Source of the DNA: Pseudomonas sp. HAR-UPW-AIA-41
GTDB lineage: Bacteria > Pseudomonadota > Gammaproteobacteria > Pseudomonadales > Pseudomonadaceae
Direction: 5' to 3'
Length of the DNA stretch: 64,000 bases
Assembly (NCBI RefSeq): GCF_002304225.1
Contig: NZ_NSLB01000001.1
Coordinates: forward strand, 806,001 to 870,000
Shown here in pieces: positions 11,143 to 20,779 of the stretch (position 1 is the stretch's first letter; each line of letters starts with the position of its first letter). A program made the position numbers and the translations under genes. Under the pieces are notes generated by a model. The model worked only from the letters and a program-made list of their open reading frames with translations. It made no database searches and was not told where the DNA came from.

Positions 11143-12366
11143 ATGGGTTTTGAAATCGCATTGGCCATCGGCATGTTCACCGGCATCGTGCTGGCGCTGG
11201 TGGTGGTCATCCTGGCGGCGCGCGCCAAGCTGGTCTCCAGCGGCGACGTGAACATCGTCATCAATGGTGAGCGCACCCTCACCGTGCCGGCCGGCGGCAA
11301 GCTGCTGCAGACCCTGGCGGCAAACAACGTATTCCTGTCCTCGGCCTGCGGCGGCGGCGGTACCTGTGCGCAGTGCAAGTGCATTGTCGAAAGCGGCGGC
11401 GGCGAGATGCTGCCGACCGAGGAGTCGCACTTCACCAAGCGCGAGGCCAAGGCCGGCTGGCGCCTGTCCTGCCAGACTCCGGTCAAGCAGGACATGCACA
11501 TCGAGGTGGAAGAGTCGGTGTTCGGCGTGAAGAAGTGGGAATGTACGGTGGAGTCCAACCCCAACGTCGCCACCTTCATCAAGGAACTGACCCTGCGCCT
11601 GCCGGAAGGCGAGAGCGTGGACTTCCGCGCCGGTGGCTACGTGCAGCTGGAGTGCCCGCCGCACGTGGTCAGCTACAAGGACTTCGATATCCAGCCCGAG
11701 TACCGAGGCGACTGGGACAAGTTCAACCAGTGGAAGTACGTGTCCAAGGTCGACGAGCCGGTGATCCGCGCCTACTCCATGGCCAACTACCCGGACGAGA
11801 AGGGCATCGTCAAATTCAACATCCGCATCGCCTCGCCGCCACCGGGCAAGGACCACTTGCCGCCGGGCCAGATGTCGTCCTGGGTGTTCAACCTCAAGCC
11901 GGGCGACAAGGTCACCGTGTACGGCCCGTTCGGCGAGTTCTTCGCCAAGGACACCGATGCCGAGATGGTCTTCATCGGTGGTGGCGCCGGCATGGCGCCG
12001 ATGCGCTCGCACATCTTCGACCAGCTCAAGCGCCTGAAGTCCAAGCGCAAGATCAGCTTCTGGTACGGTGCGCGCTCGCTGCGCGAGGCCTTCTACGTCG
12101 AGGAGTACGACCAGCTCGCCGCGGAGAATCCCAACTTCGAGTGGCACCTGGCGCTGTCCGATCCGCAGCCGGAAGACAACTGGACCGGCCTCAAGGGCTT
12201 TATCCATAACGTGCTGTTCGAGCAGTACCTCAAGGACCATCCGGCCCCCGAGGACTGCGAGTTCTACATGTGCGGCCCGCCCATGATGAACGCCGCGGTG
12301 ATCAAGATGCTGCTGGACCTGGGCGTCGAGCGGGAGAATATTCTGCTGGACGACTTCGGTGGTTAA
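11143..12366 (+). CDS. nqrF: Na+-NQR subunit F, NADH dehydrogenase
   Basis: NqrF is where electrons enter the complex: NADH to FAD to [2Fe-2S]. It has 407 residues. An N-terminal membrane anchor ([20 protein letters not shown]) is followed by a plant-type ferredoxin domain with [15 protein letters not shown]. Next come the FAD domain with RAYSMANYP and the NADH domain with [14 protein letters not shown] and [10 protein letters not shown]. The order and length match the family. It overlaps apbE by 8 bases, so the flavin transferase is made with its client complex. Confidence 0.97.
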   Translation: MGFEIALAIGMFTGIVLALVVVILAARAKLVSSGDVNIVINGERTLTVPAGGKLLQTLAANNVFLSSACGGGGTCAQCKCIVESGGGEMLPTEESHFTKREAKAGWRLSCQTPVKQDMHIEVEESVFGVKKWECTVESNPNVATFIKELTLRLPEGESVDFRAGGYVQLECPPHVVSYKDFDIQPEYRGDWDKFNQWKYVSKVDEPVIRAYSMANYPDEKGIVKFNIRIASPPPGKDHLPPGQMSSWVFNLKPGDKVTVYGPFGEFFAKDTDAEMVFIGGGAGMAPMRSHIFDQLKRLKSKRKISFWYGARSLREAFYVEEYDQLAAENPNFEWHLALSDPQPEDNWTGLKGFIHNVLFEQYLKDHPAPEDCEFYMCGPPMMNAAVIKMLLDLGVERENILLDDFGG

Positions 12367-13366
12367 ACCCGCCTTGTTCGCCCTGCTTGCCAGCGTCCTG
12401 CTGGCCGGTTGCGGTGAGAAGATCGAGGAGTTCGGCGGCCCGACCATGGGCAGCCACTACTCGCTGAAATATGTGGCAGGCGAGGGTGCGCCTGAGCCGG
12501 CCGCGCTCAAGGCTGAAGTTGAGGGCGTGCTGGCCGAGGTGGATCAGCAGATGTCCACCTGGCGTGCCGATTCCGACCTCTCCGAGTTCAACCGCCTGCC
12601 GGCCGGCAGCTGCCGCGCCATGTCGGCCCCGGTGCTGGAACTGGTGCGTTTCGGCGAGCAATTGTCAGCAGACAGTGATGGCGCCTTCGACCTGACTCTG
12701 GAGCCGCTGCTCGACCTCTGGGGCTTCGGCCCGCATTCGCGCGGCGAGCGCGTCCCGACGGAGGAGGAGATCGCCGAGGTGCGCCAGCGCACCGGTCATC
12801 GCCATTTGCGTATCGACGGCGACCAGCTGTGCAAGGGCGCCGCCGTGCAGCTCGACCTCAACAGCATTGCTGCCGGCTACACCGTAGACCGCATCGCCGC
12901 GCGTCTGGCCGAGCTGGGTGTGCGCAGCTACCTGCTGGACGTCACCGGTGAGATCAAGGCCGCAGGGCGCAAGCCGGACGGCAGTGCCTGGCGCATCGCC
13001 ATCGAGGCGCCGCGCGATGATCAGCAGGTGGCGCAGAAGGTTATCGCACTGGATGGTCTGGGCGTGTCGACGTCCGGGGACTACCGCAACTACTTCGAGC
13101 AGGATGGCCGTCGTTACTCACACACGCTGGACCCGCAGAGCGGCAGGCCGATCACGCATCGTCTGGCCTCGGTCACGGTCATTGATCCCTCGGCGCAGAG
13201 GGCTGACGGGCTCTCGACACTGATCATGGTGTTGGGCCCGGAGCGCGGCATGGCCTATGCCGAGCGCGAGCAGATTGCCGCTTTTTTCGTGACGCGCCAG
13301 GGCGATGCTTTCGTCACCCACAGTAGCCCGGCATTTGCCCGGCAGTTCGATGGAGATCAGCCATGA
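12359..13366 (+). CDS. apbE: FAD:protein FMN transferase, lipoprotein
   Basis: ApbE moves FMN from FAD to Thr in D-x-x-(S/T)-G-A-T motifs of exported or membrane proteins; the NqrB and NqrC motifs upstream are the obvious substrates. The 335-residue protein starts with a lipoprotein signal (LASVLLAGC, acylated Cys near residue 18). ApbE signatures follow: [37 protein letters not shown], and [10 protein letters not shown] with [12 protein letters not shown]. The GTG start at 12359 lies within the last codons of nqrF, an 8-base overlap. The 3' end overlaps nqrM by 4 bases. Confidence 0.96.
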   Translation: MVKPALFALLASVLLAGCGEKIEEFGGPTMGSHYSLKYVAGEGAPEPAALKAEVEGVLAEVDQQMSTWRADSDLSEFNRLPAGSCRAMSAPVLELVRFGEQLSADSDGAFDLTLEPLLDLWGFGPHSRGERVPTEEEIAEVRQRTGHRHLRIDGDQLCKGAAVQLDLNSIAAGYTVDRIAARLAELGVRSYLLDVTGEIKAAGRKPDGSAWRIAIEAPRDDQQVAQKVIALDGLGVSTSGDYRNYFEQDGRRYSHTLDPQSGRPITHRLASVTVIDPSAQRADGLSTLIMVLGPERGMAYAEREQIAAFFVTRQGDAFVTHSSPAFARQFDGDQP

Positions 13367-13590
13367 CCTGGTTAATCGTTTTTCTCACCATGCTGCTGGT
13401 GGTTCTGGCCATGGCCGTCGGTGTGATGTTCGGCCGCAAGCCGATTGCGGGCTCCTGTGGGGGGATTGCCGCGCTGGGTATCGAAAAAGAGTGTTCGATC
13501 TGCGGCGGCAACCGGCAGAAGTGCGAAGAAGTGAATCGCGCCAAAGATGTAGTGAAGACAAATCTCGCCTACGACGCGACCAAGCGCTAA
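13363..13590 (+). CDS. nqrM: Na+-NQR maturation protein NqrM (DUF539)
   Basis: A 75-residue protein with one N-terminal hydrophobic helix, followed by a Cys-rich tail (GSCGGIAALGIEKECSICGGNRQKC). This is the NqrM pattern; NqrM is required to insert the iron centre between NqrD and NqrE. ATG at 13363 overlaps the apbE stop by 4 bases, the last link of the nqr chain. About 100 bases separate it from sthA, and I see no terminator there. Confidence 0.93.
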   Translation: MTWLIVFLTMLLVVLAMAVGVMFGRKPIAGSCGGIAALGIEKECSICGGNRQKCEEVNRAKDVVKTNLAYDATKR

Positions 13591-13688
13591 TGTGCAGGCC
13601 GAATTTGGCTAGCTAGGCTTGTGTTTCAGATACGGGCCGCGTGGCAGAGGCGCCTGCAGGGCGTCTTGGTGCAGTACAAGGAGTGAAT

Positions 13689-15083
13689 ATGACGGTTTAC
13701 AACTATGACGTGGTGATTCTGGGCACGGGCCCGGCGGGCGAGGGCGCGGCGATGAATGCCGTGCGTCAGGGCAAGCGTGTGGCCGTGGTCGACAAGCGCA
13801 AGGTGGTCGGCGGCAACTGCATGCACCTGGGCACCATCCCGTCCAAGGCATTGCGTCATTCGGTGCGGCAGATCATGCAGTACAACACCAATCCGCTGTT
13901 CCGCCAGATTGGTGAACCGCGCTGGTTCTCCTTCCCGGACGTGCTGAAAAGCGCCGAGAACGTGATTTCCAAGCAGGTCGCTGCACACACCGTGTACTAC
14001 TCGCGCAACCGTATCGACATGTTCTGCGGCACTGCCAGCTTTCTCGATGAGCGTACCGTCGAGGTCGTGACGCCGGGTGGCACGGTCGAGCGTCTGATCG
14101 CCGATCAGTTCGTCATCGCCACCGGTTCGCGCCCCTATCGCCCGCTGGATATCGATTTCACCCACCCGCGGGTTTACGACAGCGACACCATCCTCAGTCT
14201 GACCCACACGCCGCGCCGCCTGATCATCTACGGCGCCGGTGTAATTGGTTGCGAATATGCGTCGATCTTCAGCGGCCTTGGTGTGCTGGTCGATCTGATC
14301 GACACCCGCGACCAGTTGCTCAGCTTCCTCGACGACGAAATTTCCGATGCGCTGAGCTACCACCTGAGCAACAACAACGTGCTGATCCGTCACAACGAGG
14401 AGTACGAGCGTGTTGAGGGCCTCGAAAACGGTGTGGTGCTGCACCTGAAATCGGGCAAGAAGCTCAAGGCTGACGCCTTGCTCTGGTGTAACGGCCGTAC
14501 CGGCAACACCGACCAGCTGGCGCTGGAGAACGTCGGTATCAAGGTCAACAGCCGTGGCCAAGTCGATGTCGATCAGCGCTACCGTACCTCGGTGCCGAAC
14601 ATCTATGCCGCCGGCGACGTGATCGGCTGGCCGAGTCTGGCCAGCGCCGCCTATGATCAGGGCCGTTCGGCTTCGGGCAGCATGGCCGAGAACGACAGCT
14701 CGCGGTTTGTCGATGATGTGCCGACCGGTATCTACACCATTCCGGAGATCAGCTCGATCGGCAAGAGCGAGCAGGAACTGACCCAGGCGAAGATTCCCTA
14801 CGAAGTCGGCAAGGCCTTCTTCAAGGGCATGGCGCGGGCGCAGATTTCCAACGAGCCGGTGGGCATGCTGAAAATCCTGTTCCACCGCGACACCTTGGAG
14901 ATCCTCGGCGTGCACTGCTTCGGCTACCAGGCTTCGGAAATCGTCCACATCGGTCAGGCGGTGATGAACCAGAAAGGTGAGGCCAACAGCCTCAAGTACT
15001 TCGTCAACACCACCTTCAACTACCCGACCATGGCCGAGGCCTATCGTGTGGCTGCCTTCGACGGCCTCAACCGGCTTTTTTGA
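13689..15083 (+). CDS. sthA: Soluble pyridine nucleotide transhydrogenase
   Basis: SthA transfers hydride between NADPH and NAD+ in the cytosol. It is a 464-residue FAD-dependent two-dinucleotide-binding flavoprotein. The FAD site is [16 protein letters not shown]. In [15 protein letters not shown] the second Cys of the lipoamide dehydrogenase disulfide is replaced by Thr, as expected for SthA. The NAD(P) site is [16 protein letters not shown], and [17 protein letters not shown] is the second FAD contact. ATG at 13689 has AAGGAG upstream. It sits next to the NADH-consuming nqr operon and ends in a shared terminator. Confidence 0.96.
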   Translation: MTVYNYDVVILGTGPAGEGAAMNAVRQGKRVAVVDKRKVVGGNCMHLGTIPSKALRHSVRQIMQYNTNPLFRQIGEPRWFSFPDVLKSAENVISKQVAAHTVYYSRNRIDMFCGTASFLDERTVEVVTPGGTVERLIADQFVIATGSRPYRPLDIDFTHPRVYDSDTILSLTHTPRRLIIYGAGVIGCEYASIFSGLGVLVDLIDTRDQLLSFLDDEISDALSYHLSNNNVLIRHNEEYERVEGLENGVVLHLKSGKKLKADALLWCNGRTGNTDQLALENVGIKVNSRGQVDVDQRYRTSVPNIYAAGDVIGWPSLASAAYDQGRSASGSMAENDSSRFVDDVPTGIYTIPEISSIGKSEQELTQAKIPYEVGKAFFKGMARAQISNEPVGMLKILFHRDTLEILGVHCFGYQASEIVHIGQAVMNQKGEANSLKYFVNTTFNYPTMAEAYRVAAFDGLNRLF

Positions 15084-15180
15084 GCGGCTCCGACCGCTGG
15101 CCTGAAGCGGGGGGAGCGTACTTGAGCGACGGCCAGTGCTGGCACTGGCCCAACCGCGAGAGCTTCTGAACAGGCAATAA

Positions 15181-15210
15181 AAAACCGGCCCATGTGGCCG
15201 GTTTTTTATT
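15181..15210. terminator. Bidirectional terminator between sthA and glpQ
   Basis: AAAACCGGCC and GGCCGGTTTT form a 10-bp stem around CATGT, with T tracts on both sides. It serves sthA on the plus strand and the glpQ-like gene on the minus strand. Confidence 0.9.
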
Positions 15211-15225
15211 GCTCGCGGCGCGGGC

Positions 15226-15945
15226 TCAGGACTTGAGGGTGACGGTCGCCAGACCCGGAAAGTCGGTGATGATGCTGTCGGCGCCAAAGTCGGCCAGGCG
15301 CCGCATCAGGGCCGGTTCGTTGACCGTCCAGACCGACACGTGCAGCCCGGACTTCTGCGCCTTGAGCAGGCGCTCCGGGGTGCACAGGGTCCAGTTCAAC
15401 GCCAGCAGGTGGCAGCCGTGATGGCGGGCAACCTTGATCGGATCGAGCCAGGCGTATTCGGCGACAAGGCCGCGCTTGAGCGTGGGAGTCAGGCGGTTCA
15501 GTGCCCGCAGCACCTCGCGTGAGCTGGAGGTGACGGTAACCTTGTCCAGCAGGTTGTAGCGGCTGGCCAGCGCCTCGATGGCCTGCACCGTGCGCGCAGC
15601 GCGCACGCGAGAAGCGCTTTTCACTTCCAGCTGCCAGTGCTCGAACGGGCACTGCTGGAACAGTTCCTCCAGCCGAGGAATAGGGCAGGGCTGCGGCCAG
15701 GGCGGGCAACCCAGGCGGGCATCATGCTGCATCAGCTCTTCGGCGCTGTGCTGGCTGACCTTGCCACGATGGCCTGTGGTGCGCTTGAGGGTGGCGTCGT
15801 GGATTACCATCAGTTCGCCATCGCGCGACAGGTGCAGGTCCAGCTCGCAGCGGGTGACGCCATGTTCCAGGCAGCGCTGAAAGCTGGCCAGGGTATTTTC
15901 CGGGGCTTCGCCTTTGGCGCCGCGGTGTCCGTAGATAACCGTCAT
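15226..15945 (-). CDS. glpQ: Glycerophosphodiester phosphodiesterase
   Basis: Cytosolic GDPD-family enzyme of 239 residues that hydrolyses glycerophosphodiesters to glycerol 3-phosphate and an alcohol. Active-site motifs are YGHRGAKGEAPENTLASF (catalytic His and metal Glu) and ELDLHLSRDGELMVIHD (metal Glu-x-Asp and second His). Near the end are SVWTVNEP and DSIITDFPG. No signal peptide is present, so it is like UgpQ rather than periplasmic GlpQ. Its ATG overlaps the upstream gene's stop by 4 bases, in a three-gene minus-strand unit. Confidence 0.9.
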   Translation of the reverse strand: MTVIYGHRGAKGEAPENTLASFQRCLEHGVTRCELDLHLSRDGELMVIHDATLKRTTGHRGKVSQHSAEELMQHDARLGCPPWPQPCPIPRLEELFQQCPFEHWQLEVKSASRVRAARTVQAIEALASRYNLLDKVTVTSSSREVLRALNRLTPTLKRGLVAEYAWLDPIKVARHHGCHLLALNWTLCTPERLLKAQKSGLHVSVWTVNEPALMRRLADFGADSIITDFPGLATVTLKS

Positions 15946-16238
15946 GGTTGTTCCTTCAGGTACTGGGGACGGTGGTGGCGAACGCTGTTCACCACATGGT
16001 CGTATTCGAAATACACGCTGAATTCGCGGTAGTCCCAGCGGGTAATGGGCGGCTGGCCGACGGGGGCATGTTCCTCATCGGCCAGGCCAAAACGCTCCAG
16101 CACGCTGCGTCGGGATTCGCCGGTCTGTGGCAACTGGGTCAGCTGCGGATCGCCTTGCTCACCGAGGGGGATTTCCAGCGTTTGCGCCTTGAGCGGTAGC
16201 GTCGTGATCAGCAGCAGGGTGAGGCACAGAGAGCGCAT
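15942..16238 (-). CDS. Small exported protein of unknown function
   Basis: A 98-residue protein with a signal peptide (MRSLCLTLLLITTLPLKAQ). The mature part includes RRSVLERFGLADEEHAPVGQPPITRWDYREFSVYFEYDHVVNSV. The pattern 'gene product diverges from a RFG...P...W.Y..F.VYFE..HV' resembles small outer-membrane assembly or SmpA-like beta domains, but I cannot assign a family. It is conserved in Pseudomonas at this place as I recall. It lies 2 bases after the PilZ gene stop and overlaps glpQ by 4 bases, so the three are probably co-transcribed. Confidence 0.75.
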   Translation of the reverse strand: MRSLCLTLLLITTLPLKAQTLEIPLGEQGDPQLTQLPQTGESRRSVLERFGLADEEHAPVGQPPITRWDYREFSVYFEYDHVVNSVRHHRPQYLKEQP

Positions 16239-16240
16239 GA

Positions 16241-16819
16241 CTATTGGTTATCCTGTTCACGGGCCTGGCGGCGCTCCAGTGCCTGTTTCTGCAGAATGTG
16301 CCGGGCCAGCAACTGACGCTGGGTATCGGTCAGCGCCTCGAACTCGGCGCCGATCTCGTAACTGCCATCCTCGCGCAGGCGGCAGTGGGCAATCTGCGCG
16401 CGCAAGAGCAGGCCGAGGGCCTGCGGCATCAGCACCATCTTCAGCGCGACATGGCTGCCGATTTCGGCACTCTGGCTGCTGGGGAAGCTAATGCCTCCCT
16501 CGGACAGACTGACCTTGCGTGGGGCACCGATTTCGCGCAGCAGACCCTGGGCCATGGCCTGGCCGAGCAGGTCGATGCGCTTGTTGATGATTTTCAGGTA
16601 GTCGGCCAGGGTGCGGTCGCGCCCGCTGATCTGCCGTTGCAGGTGCTGCGACTCGTAGTCCAGCAGGTGTAGTTCGCTGAGCAGATTGAACAGTGGCGAC
16701 GGGTCGTGCAGCACATCCTGAGCCAGTGCCTCGGGGCCGCTCAGGGGGTGAAATTCCAGTGCGATCGTATCTTCGATACGGTAGTATTCGCGGCGGTCAT
16801 CCGCGTCTGGTGTCGACAT
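16241..16819 (-). CDS. PilZ-domain c-di-GMP-binding protein
   Basis: A 192-residue cytosolic protein. Near the N-terminus DDRREYYRIED supplies the RxxxR half of the cyclic di-GMP site. The second half, normally D/N-x-S-x-x-G, reads KVSLSEGGISF, so the first position is Ser instead of Asp or Asn. The stretch between the two motifs (about residues 30-110) is a long helical insert (YESQHLQRQISGRDRTLADYLKIINKRIDLL). I chose ATG at 16819 because GGGG lies just upstream and the DRREYYR motif follows. It opens a minus-strand unit with the exported protein and glpQ, and is divergent from lolC. Confidence 0.85.
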   Translation of the reverse strand: MSTPDADDRREYYRIEDTIALEFHPLSGPEALAQDVLHDPSPLFNLLSELHLLDYESQHLQRQISGRDRTLADYLKIINKRIDLLGQAMAQGLLREIGAPRKVSLSEGGISFPSSQSAEIGSHVALKMVLMPQALGLLLRAQIAHCRLREDGSYEIGAEFEALTDTQRQLLARHILQKQALERRQAREQDNQ

Positions 16820-16913
16820 GGCGAACCCCGACTGGTAGCGATGGTCTGAGTGTAAACGCTGCCAGCCAAGCCCCGCCACAAGGACGTTTTTTCCCTCCGT
16901 ATTTCAGGCCGAC

Positions 16914-18176
16914 ATGTTCAGACCCTTTCCCGTTTTCATCGGCAGTCGCTATACCCGTGCCCGCCGCCGCAGCCACTTCATTTCGTTCATCTCGCTGACC
17001 TCGATCATCGGCCTCGCCCTGGGCGTACTGGTGATGATTCTGGTGCTGTCGGTGATGAACGGCTTCGACCGTGAAATGCAGCAGAAGGTGCTCGGCATGG
17101 TGCCGCACGCCACGCTGGAGGCCTATCAGCCGCTGGGCAACTGGCATGAGCTCAGCGACGAACTGAGCGCCCGTCCGGAAGTCGCCGCGGTAGCGCCGTT
17201 CATTCAGCTGCGTGGGCTGCTGAGCAATAACGGCGTGGTGCAGAAGGTGCTGCTCAATGGCGTGCAGCCCGAGTTGGAAGACCGCGTGTCGATCATCTCG
17301 CGCTTCTTTCTGCCCGAGCAGGGCAGTCTGGCCAGTCTGCAGCCCGGTGAATTCGGCATTGTCATCGGCGACAAGGCGGCCAACAACCTGGGCGTGAAGA
17401 TCGGCGACAAGGTCACCTTCATCGCGCCAGATGTGGCGGTGACACCTGCCGGCGTCTTTCCGCGGATGAAACGCTTCACCGTGGTAGGGCTGTTCCACGT
17501 GGGCGCCGGCGAGCTGGATGGCTACCTCGGTCTGGTGCACATCGCCGATGCCGGCCGCCTGCACCGCTGGAAGCCTGATCATGTGCAGGGTCTGCGCCTG
17601 AAGTTGCACGACCTGTTCCAGGCCCCGCAGCTGGCCTGGGAGCTGGTGCGGGATCGCTCGAACAAGGATTACGACTATTACGCCAGTGACTGGACGCGCA
17701 GCCACGGCAATCTGTACCAGGCCATCCGCATGGAGAAGTCGATGATCGGCATGTTGCTGCTGCTGATCATTGCGGTGGCGGCCTTCAACATCATTTCCAC
17801 GCTGATCATGGTGGTGAACGACAAGCGTTCGGATATCGCCATTCTGCGCACCCTGGGCGCCACTCCACGTCAGATCCTCGCCATTTTCATGGTGCAGGGC
17901 ACGGTGATCGGCGTGATCGGCACCGCCATTGGCTGCGTGCTGGGCATACTCGCCGCGCTCAATGTGAGTGCCGCCGTGCGCTGGCTGGAAGGTGCGCTGG
18001 GCCACCAGTTCCTCAATTCCGACGTGTATTTCATCGATTATCTGCCGTCCCAGGTGATGGCTCAGGATGTGCTGCTGATCTGTGGCGCGGCACTGCTGCT
18101 GAGTTTCCTGGCGACCCTGTATCCGGCCTGGCGTGCCTCGCGCACGCAGCCTGCGGAGGCTTTGCGTTATGAGTGA
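16914..18176 (+). CDS. lolC: Lipoprotein-releasing ABC transporter permease LolC
   Basis: Inner-membrane permease of the LolCDE complex, which extracts lipoproteins for transfer to LolA. It has 420 residues with the MacB/FtsX architecture. Helix 1 is after [37 protein letters not shown] large periplasmic domain covers about residues 50-265. Three C-terminal helices start at [23 protein letters not shown] and end at [17 protein letters not shown]. It shares extensive sequence with LolE downstream, which identifies the pair. It overlaps lolD by 8 bases. Confidence 0.94.
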   Translation: MFRPFPVFIGSRYTRARRRSHFISFISLTSIIGLALGVLVMILVLSVMNGFDREMQQKVLGMVPHATLEAYQPLGNWHELSDELSARPEVAAVAPFIQLRGLLSNNGVVQKVLLNGVQPELEDRVSIISRFFLPEQGSLASLQPGEFGIVIGDKAANNLGVKIGDKVTFIAPDVAVTPAGVFPRMKRFTVVGLFHVGAGELDGYLGLVHIADAGRLHRWKPDHVQGLRLKLHDLFQAPQLAWELVRDRSNKDYDYYASDWTRSHGNLYQAIRMEKSMIGMLLLLIIAVAAFNIISTLIMVVNDKRSDIAILRTLGATPRQILAIFMVQGTVIGVIGTAIGCVLGILAALNVSAAVRWLEGALGHQFLNSDVYFIDYLPSQVMAQDVLLICGAALLLSFLATLYPAWRASRTQPAEALRYE

Positions 18177-18852
18177 TAAGGCGGTTCTGAGCTGTCGCAA
18201 CCTGGGCAAGTCCTACGAGGAAGGCCCGCAGTCGGTACAGGTGCTGGCCGGGGTCGAGCTGGAGCTGCATGCCGGCGAGCGCGTGGCCATCGTCGGTTCG
18301 TCCGGGTCAGGGAAGAGCACCCTGCTGAACATGCTCGGCGGCCTCGATGTGCCCAGCGAGGGCAGTGTCTGGCTGGCCGGCGAGGAGCTTTCGGCGCTCA
18401 GCGAGACGGCGCGCGGCATGCTGCGCAACCGTGCGCTGGGCTTCGTCTACCAGTTCCACCACCTGCTGCCGGAGTTCAGCGCTCTGGAAAACGTCTGTAT
18501 GCCACTGCTGATCGGCCGTACGCCGATCGCCGAGGCCCGTCAGAGCGCCACCACCTTGCTGGAGCGTGTAGGGCTGGGCCATCGCCTGTCGCACAAACCG
18601 GCCGAACTCTCCGGTGGCGAACGCCAGCGCGTGGCGATTGCCCGTGCGCTGGTCAACCAGCCGCAACTGGTACTGCTCGATGAGCCCACCGGCAACCTCG
18701 ATCAGCACACCGCTCATGGCATTCAGGAGCTGATGCACGAGCTGGCTCAGTCGCTGCGCACGGCCTTTCTGGTGGTGACCCACGACATGAACCTGGCGCG
18801 GCAGATGGACCGTGTCCTGCGCCTGGAGGAGGGTCGCCTGGTGGCGGCCTGA
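18169..18852 (+). CDS. lolD: Lipoprotein-releasing ABC transporter ATPase LolD
   Basis: The ATPase of LolCDE, 227 residues. Walker A is [18 protein letters not shown], the signature motif [15 protein letters not shown] and Walker [13 protein letters not shown]; the H-loop is VTHD. The LolD-type stretch [26 protein letters not shown] is clear. ATG at 18169 lies inside the end of lolC, giving an 8-base overlap. It ends a few bases before lolE, so all three subunits come from one message. Confidence 0.96.
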   Translation: MSDKAVLSCRNLGKSYEEGPQSVQVLAGVELELHAGERVAIVGSSGSGKSTLLNMLGGLDVPSEGSVWLAGEELSALSETARGMLRNRALGFVYQFHHLLPEFSALENVCMPLLIGRTPIAEARQSATTLLERVGLGHRLSHKPAELSGGERQRVAIARALVNQPQLVLLDEPTGNLDQHTAHGIQELMHELAQSLRTAFLVVTHDMNLARQMDRVLRLEEGRLVAA

Positions 18853-18859
18853 TCAGACC

Positions 18860-20104
18860 ATGTTCAGACCCCTGGCGATCTACATCGGCCTGCGCTACAC
18901 CCGTGCCAAGCGGCGCAACCAGTTCATCTCCTTCATCTCGCTGACGTCGATGATCGGCCTGTCACTCGGCGTGCTGGCGATGATTCTGGTGCTGTCGGTG
19001 ATGAACGGTTTCCAGAAGGAAATGAGTTCGCGCATTCTCGGCATGGTGCCGCACGCCAGTCTCAACGGCGTGCAGCCGCTGGATGACTGGCGGGCGGTGG
19101 CGGCGACTGCCGCGCAGCATCCGCAGGTGATCGGCGTGGCGCCGCTGACCCAGCTGGACGGCATGCTGTCGTTCCGCGGCATGATGCAGCCGGTGCAGAT
19201 CGATGGCGTGCTGCCGGCCGAAGAGGCCAAGGTCTCTATCGTCGCCCGGCATCTGGTGCGCGGTAAGCTCGAGAACCTGGTGGCCGGTGAGCAGGGCATT
19301 GTCATTGGCGACCTGACCGCCCGGCGCTTCCGCGTTTCGGTGGGGGACAACCTGACCCTGATCGTGCCGGAGGCCTCCACGGGCGCCGGCGGGATTACCC
19401 CGCGCCTGCAGCGCTTCACCGTGGTCGGGATCTTCAAGGTTGGTGCCGAGCTGGATGGCAGCCTGGCTATGATCCACGTTGCCGATGCTGCCAGCCTGCA
19501 GCGCTGGCAGCCCGAGCAGGTGCGTGGTGTGCGTCTGAAGTTGCGCGATCTGTATCAGGCGCCGCAGGTTTCCCAGCAACTGGTTGCGCACCTGGGGCTG
19601 GGGTTCAAGGCGGACGACTGGACCCACACCCAGGGTGGCCTGTTCAGCGCCATGAAGATGGAAAAGACCATGATCGGCCTGCTTCTGCTGCTGATCATCG
19701 CGGTCGCGGCCTTCAACATCATCGCCACTCTGATCATGGTGGTGACCGACAAGCGCACGGATATCGCCATCCTGCGCACGCTGGGCGCCACGCCACGGCA
19801 GATCATGGCGGTGTTCATGGTGCAGGGTTCGGTGATCGGCGTGATCGGCACACTGATTGGCGGTGTGCTCGGGGTGATCGGCGCGTTGAACATCAGCCAG
19901 TGGGTGCTCAAGTTCGAGCAACTGCTGGGCAGTCATGTGTTCACGTCGGATGCCTACTACGTCAGCTCGCTGCCTTCCGACCTGCAGGCCGGTGATGTGC
20001 TGCTGGTCTGCAGTGCGGCCCTGCTGATGAGTTTTCTCGCCACCCTCTACCCGGCACTGCGGGCCTCGCGTACTCAGCCTGCCGAGGCGTTGCGCTACGA
20101 GTGA
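18860..20104 (+). CDS. lolE: Lipoprotein-releasing ABC transporter permease LolE
   Basis: Second permease of LolCDE, 414 residues, same four-helix layout as LolC with a large periplasmic domain (about residues 50-260). N-terminal ([31 protein letters not shown]) and C-terminal ([23 protein letters not shown] and [15 protein letters not shown]) segments are near copies of the LolC ones. The periplasmic domains diverge more. ATG at 18860 is 7 bases after the lolD stop. The unit ends in a strong terminator shared with the next, opposed gene. Confidence 0.94.
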   Translation: MFRPLAIYIGLRYTRAKRRNQFISFISLTSMIGLSLGVLAMILVLSVMNGFQKEMSSRILGMVPHASLNGVQPLDDWRAVAATAAQHPQVIGVAPLTQLDGMLSFRGMMQPVQIDGVLPAEEAKVSIVARHLVRGKLENLVAGEQGIVIGDLTARRFRVSVGDNLTLIVPEASTGAGGITPRLQRFTVVGIFKVGAELDGSLAMIHVADAASLQRWQPEQVRGVRLKLRDLYQAPQVSQQLVAHLGLGFKADDWTHTQGGLFSAMKMEKTMIGLLLLLIIAVAAFNIIATLIMVVTDKRTDIAILRTLGATPRQIMAVFMVQGSVIGVIGTLIGGVLGVIGALNISQWVLKFEQLLGSHVFTSDAYYVSSLPSDLQAGDVLLVCSAALLMSFLATLYPALRASRTQPAEALRYE

Positions 20105-20120
20105 GCTTGTCAGGGTAAAG

Positions 20121-20147
20121 AAAAAGCCAGCTACTGCTGGCTTTTTT
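20121..20147. terminator. Bidirectional terminator after lolE
   Basis: AAAAAGCCAGC and GCTGGCTTTTTT pair around TACT. The hairpin overlaps the last codons of the DUF2062 gene on the opposite strand. Confidence 0.88.
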
Positions 20148-20670
20148 CATGCTGCTGACGTCGCTGCTGGCAGCGTTTTCGCCAGCTGTGCGCCACGTGC
20201 AGGCGCCACAGCCAGTGGGTCAGGAAAAAACACAACGTGGCGCTGACAAGTCCGGTGATCACCGAACCCAGCAGGAAGGGTTGCCATAGGGTACTCAGCT
20301 CATTGCTGATCCAGGCCCAGGTCAGTTCGTCTGGCAGGCTGCGCGGCGGAACATCCATCAGCCAGGCGCCTAGTAAATAAGTGCAGTAGAAAATCGGTGG
20401 CATGGTGATGGGGTTGGTCAGCCAGACCAGACCGACAGAGATCGGCAGGTTGCCGCGAAGCCAGACCGCCAGAAAGGCGGCCAGCAGCATCTGCATGGGG
20501 ACGGGGATGAAGGCCGCGAACAGGCCGGCGGCCATGGCGCGGGCTACCGAATGGCGGTTGAGGTGCCAGAGGTTGGGGTCATGCAGCAGAGGACCGAGAA
20601 AGCGCAGCGACTTGTGTTCGCGGATGCTGTCCGGGTCGGGCATGTAGCGTTTGATCAGGTGACGGGGCAT
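20131..20670 (-). CDS. DUF2062 membrane protein
   Basis: A 179-residue membrane protein of the DUF2062 family, function unknown. Family pattern: a cytosolic N-terminus (MPRHLIKRYMPDPDSIREHKSL), then NRHSVARAMAAGLFAAFIPVPMQMLLA, LPISVGLVWLTNPITMPPIFY, and a last helix near the end (LGSVITGLVSATLCFFLTHWLWRL). The tail is basic (RKRCQQRRQQHEKSQQ). It converges on lolE, and its end lies in the shared terminator hairpin. It is divergent from comEC. Confidence 0.85.
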   Translation of the reverse strand: MPRHLIKRYMPDPDSIREHKSLRFLGPLLHDPNLWHLNRHSVARAMAAGLFAAFIPVPMQMLLAAFLAVWLRGNLPISVGLVWLTNPITMPPIFYCTYLLGAWLMDVPPRSLPDELTWAWISNELSTLWQPFLLGSVITGLVSATLCFFLTHWLWRLHVAHSWRKRCQQRRQQHEKSQQ

Positions 20671-20779
20671 GGCCGGGCTCGTGGCGAAAACCGCCGGCTA
20701 TTATGCATGCAGGTCATGACGCTGGCTGTCACAAGGTGTGACAGGGCGGTGACCCGAAAGGCCACAGGGATGATTGCCG

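Noticed and set aside
13626-15287. A 553-codon minus-strand frame opposite sthA
   Set aside because: SthA is certain on the plus strand and the opposed translation has no family features.
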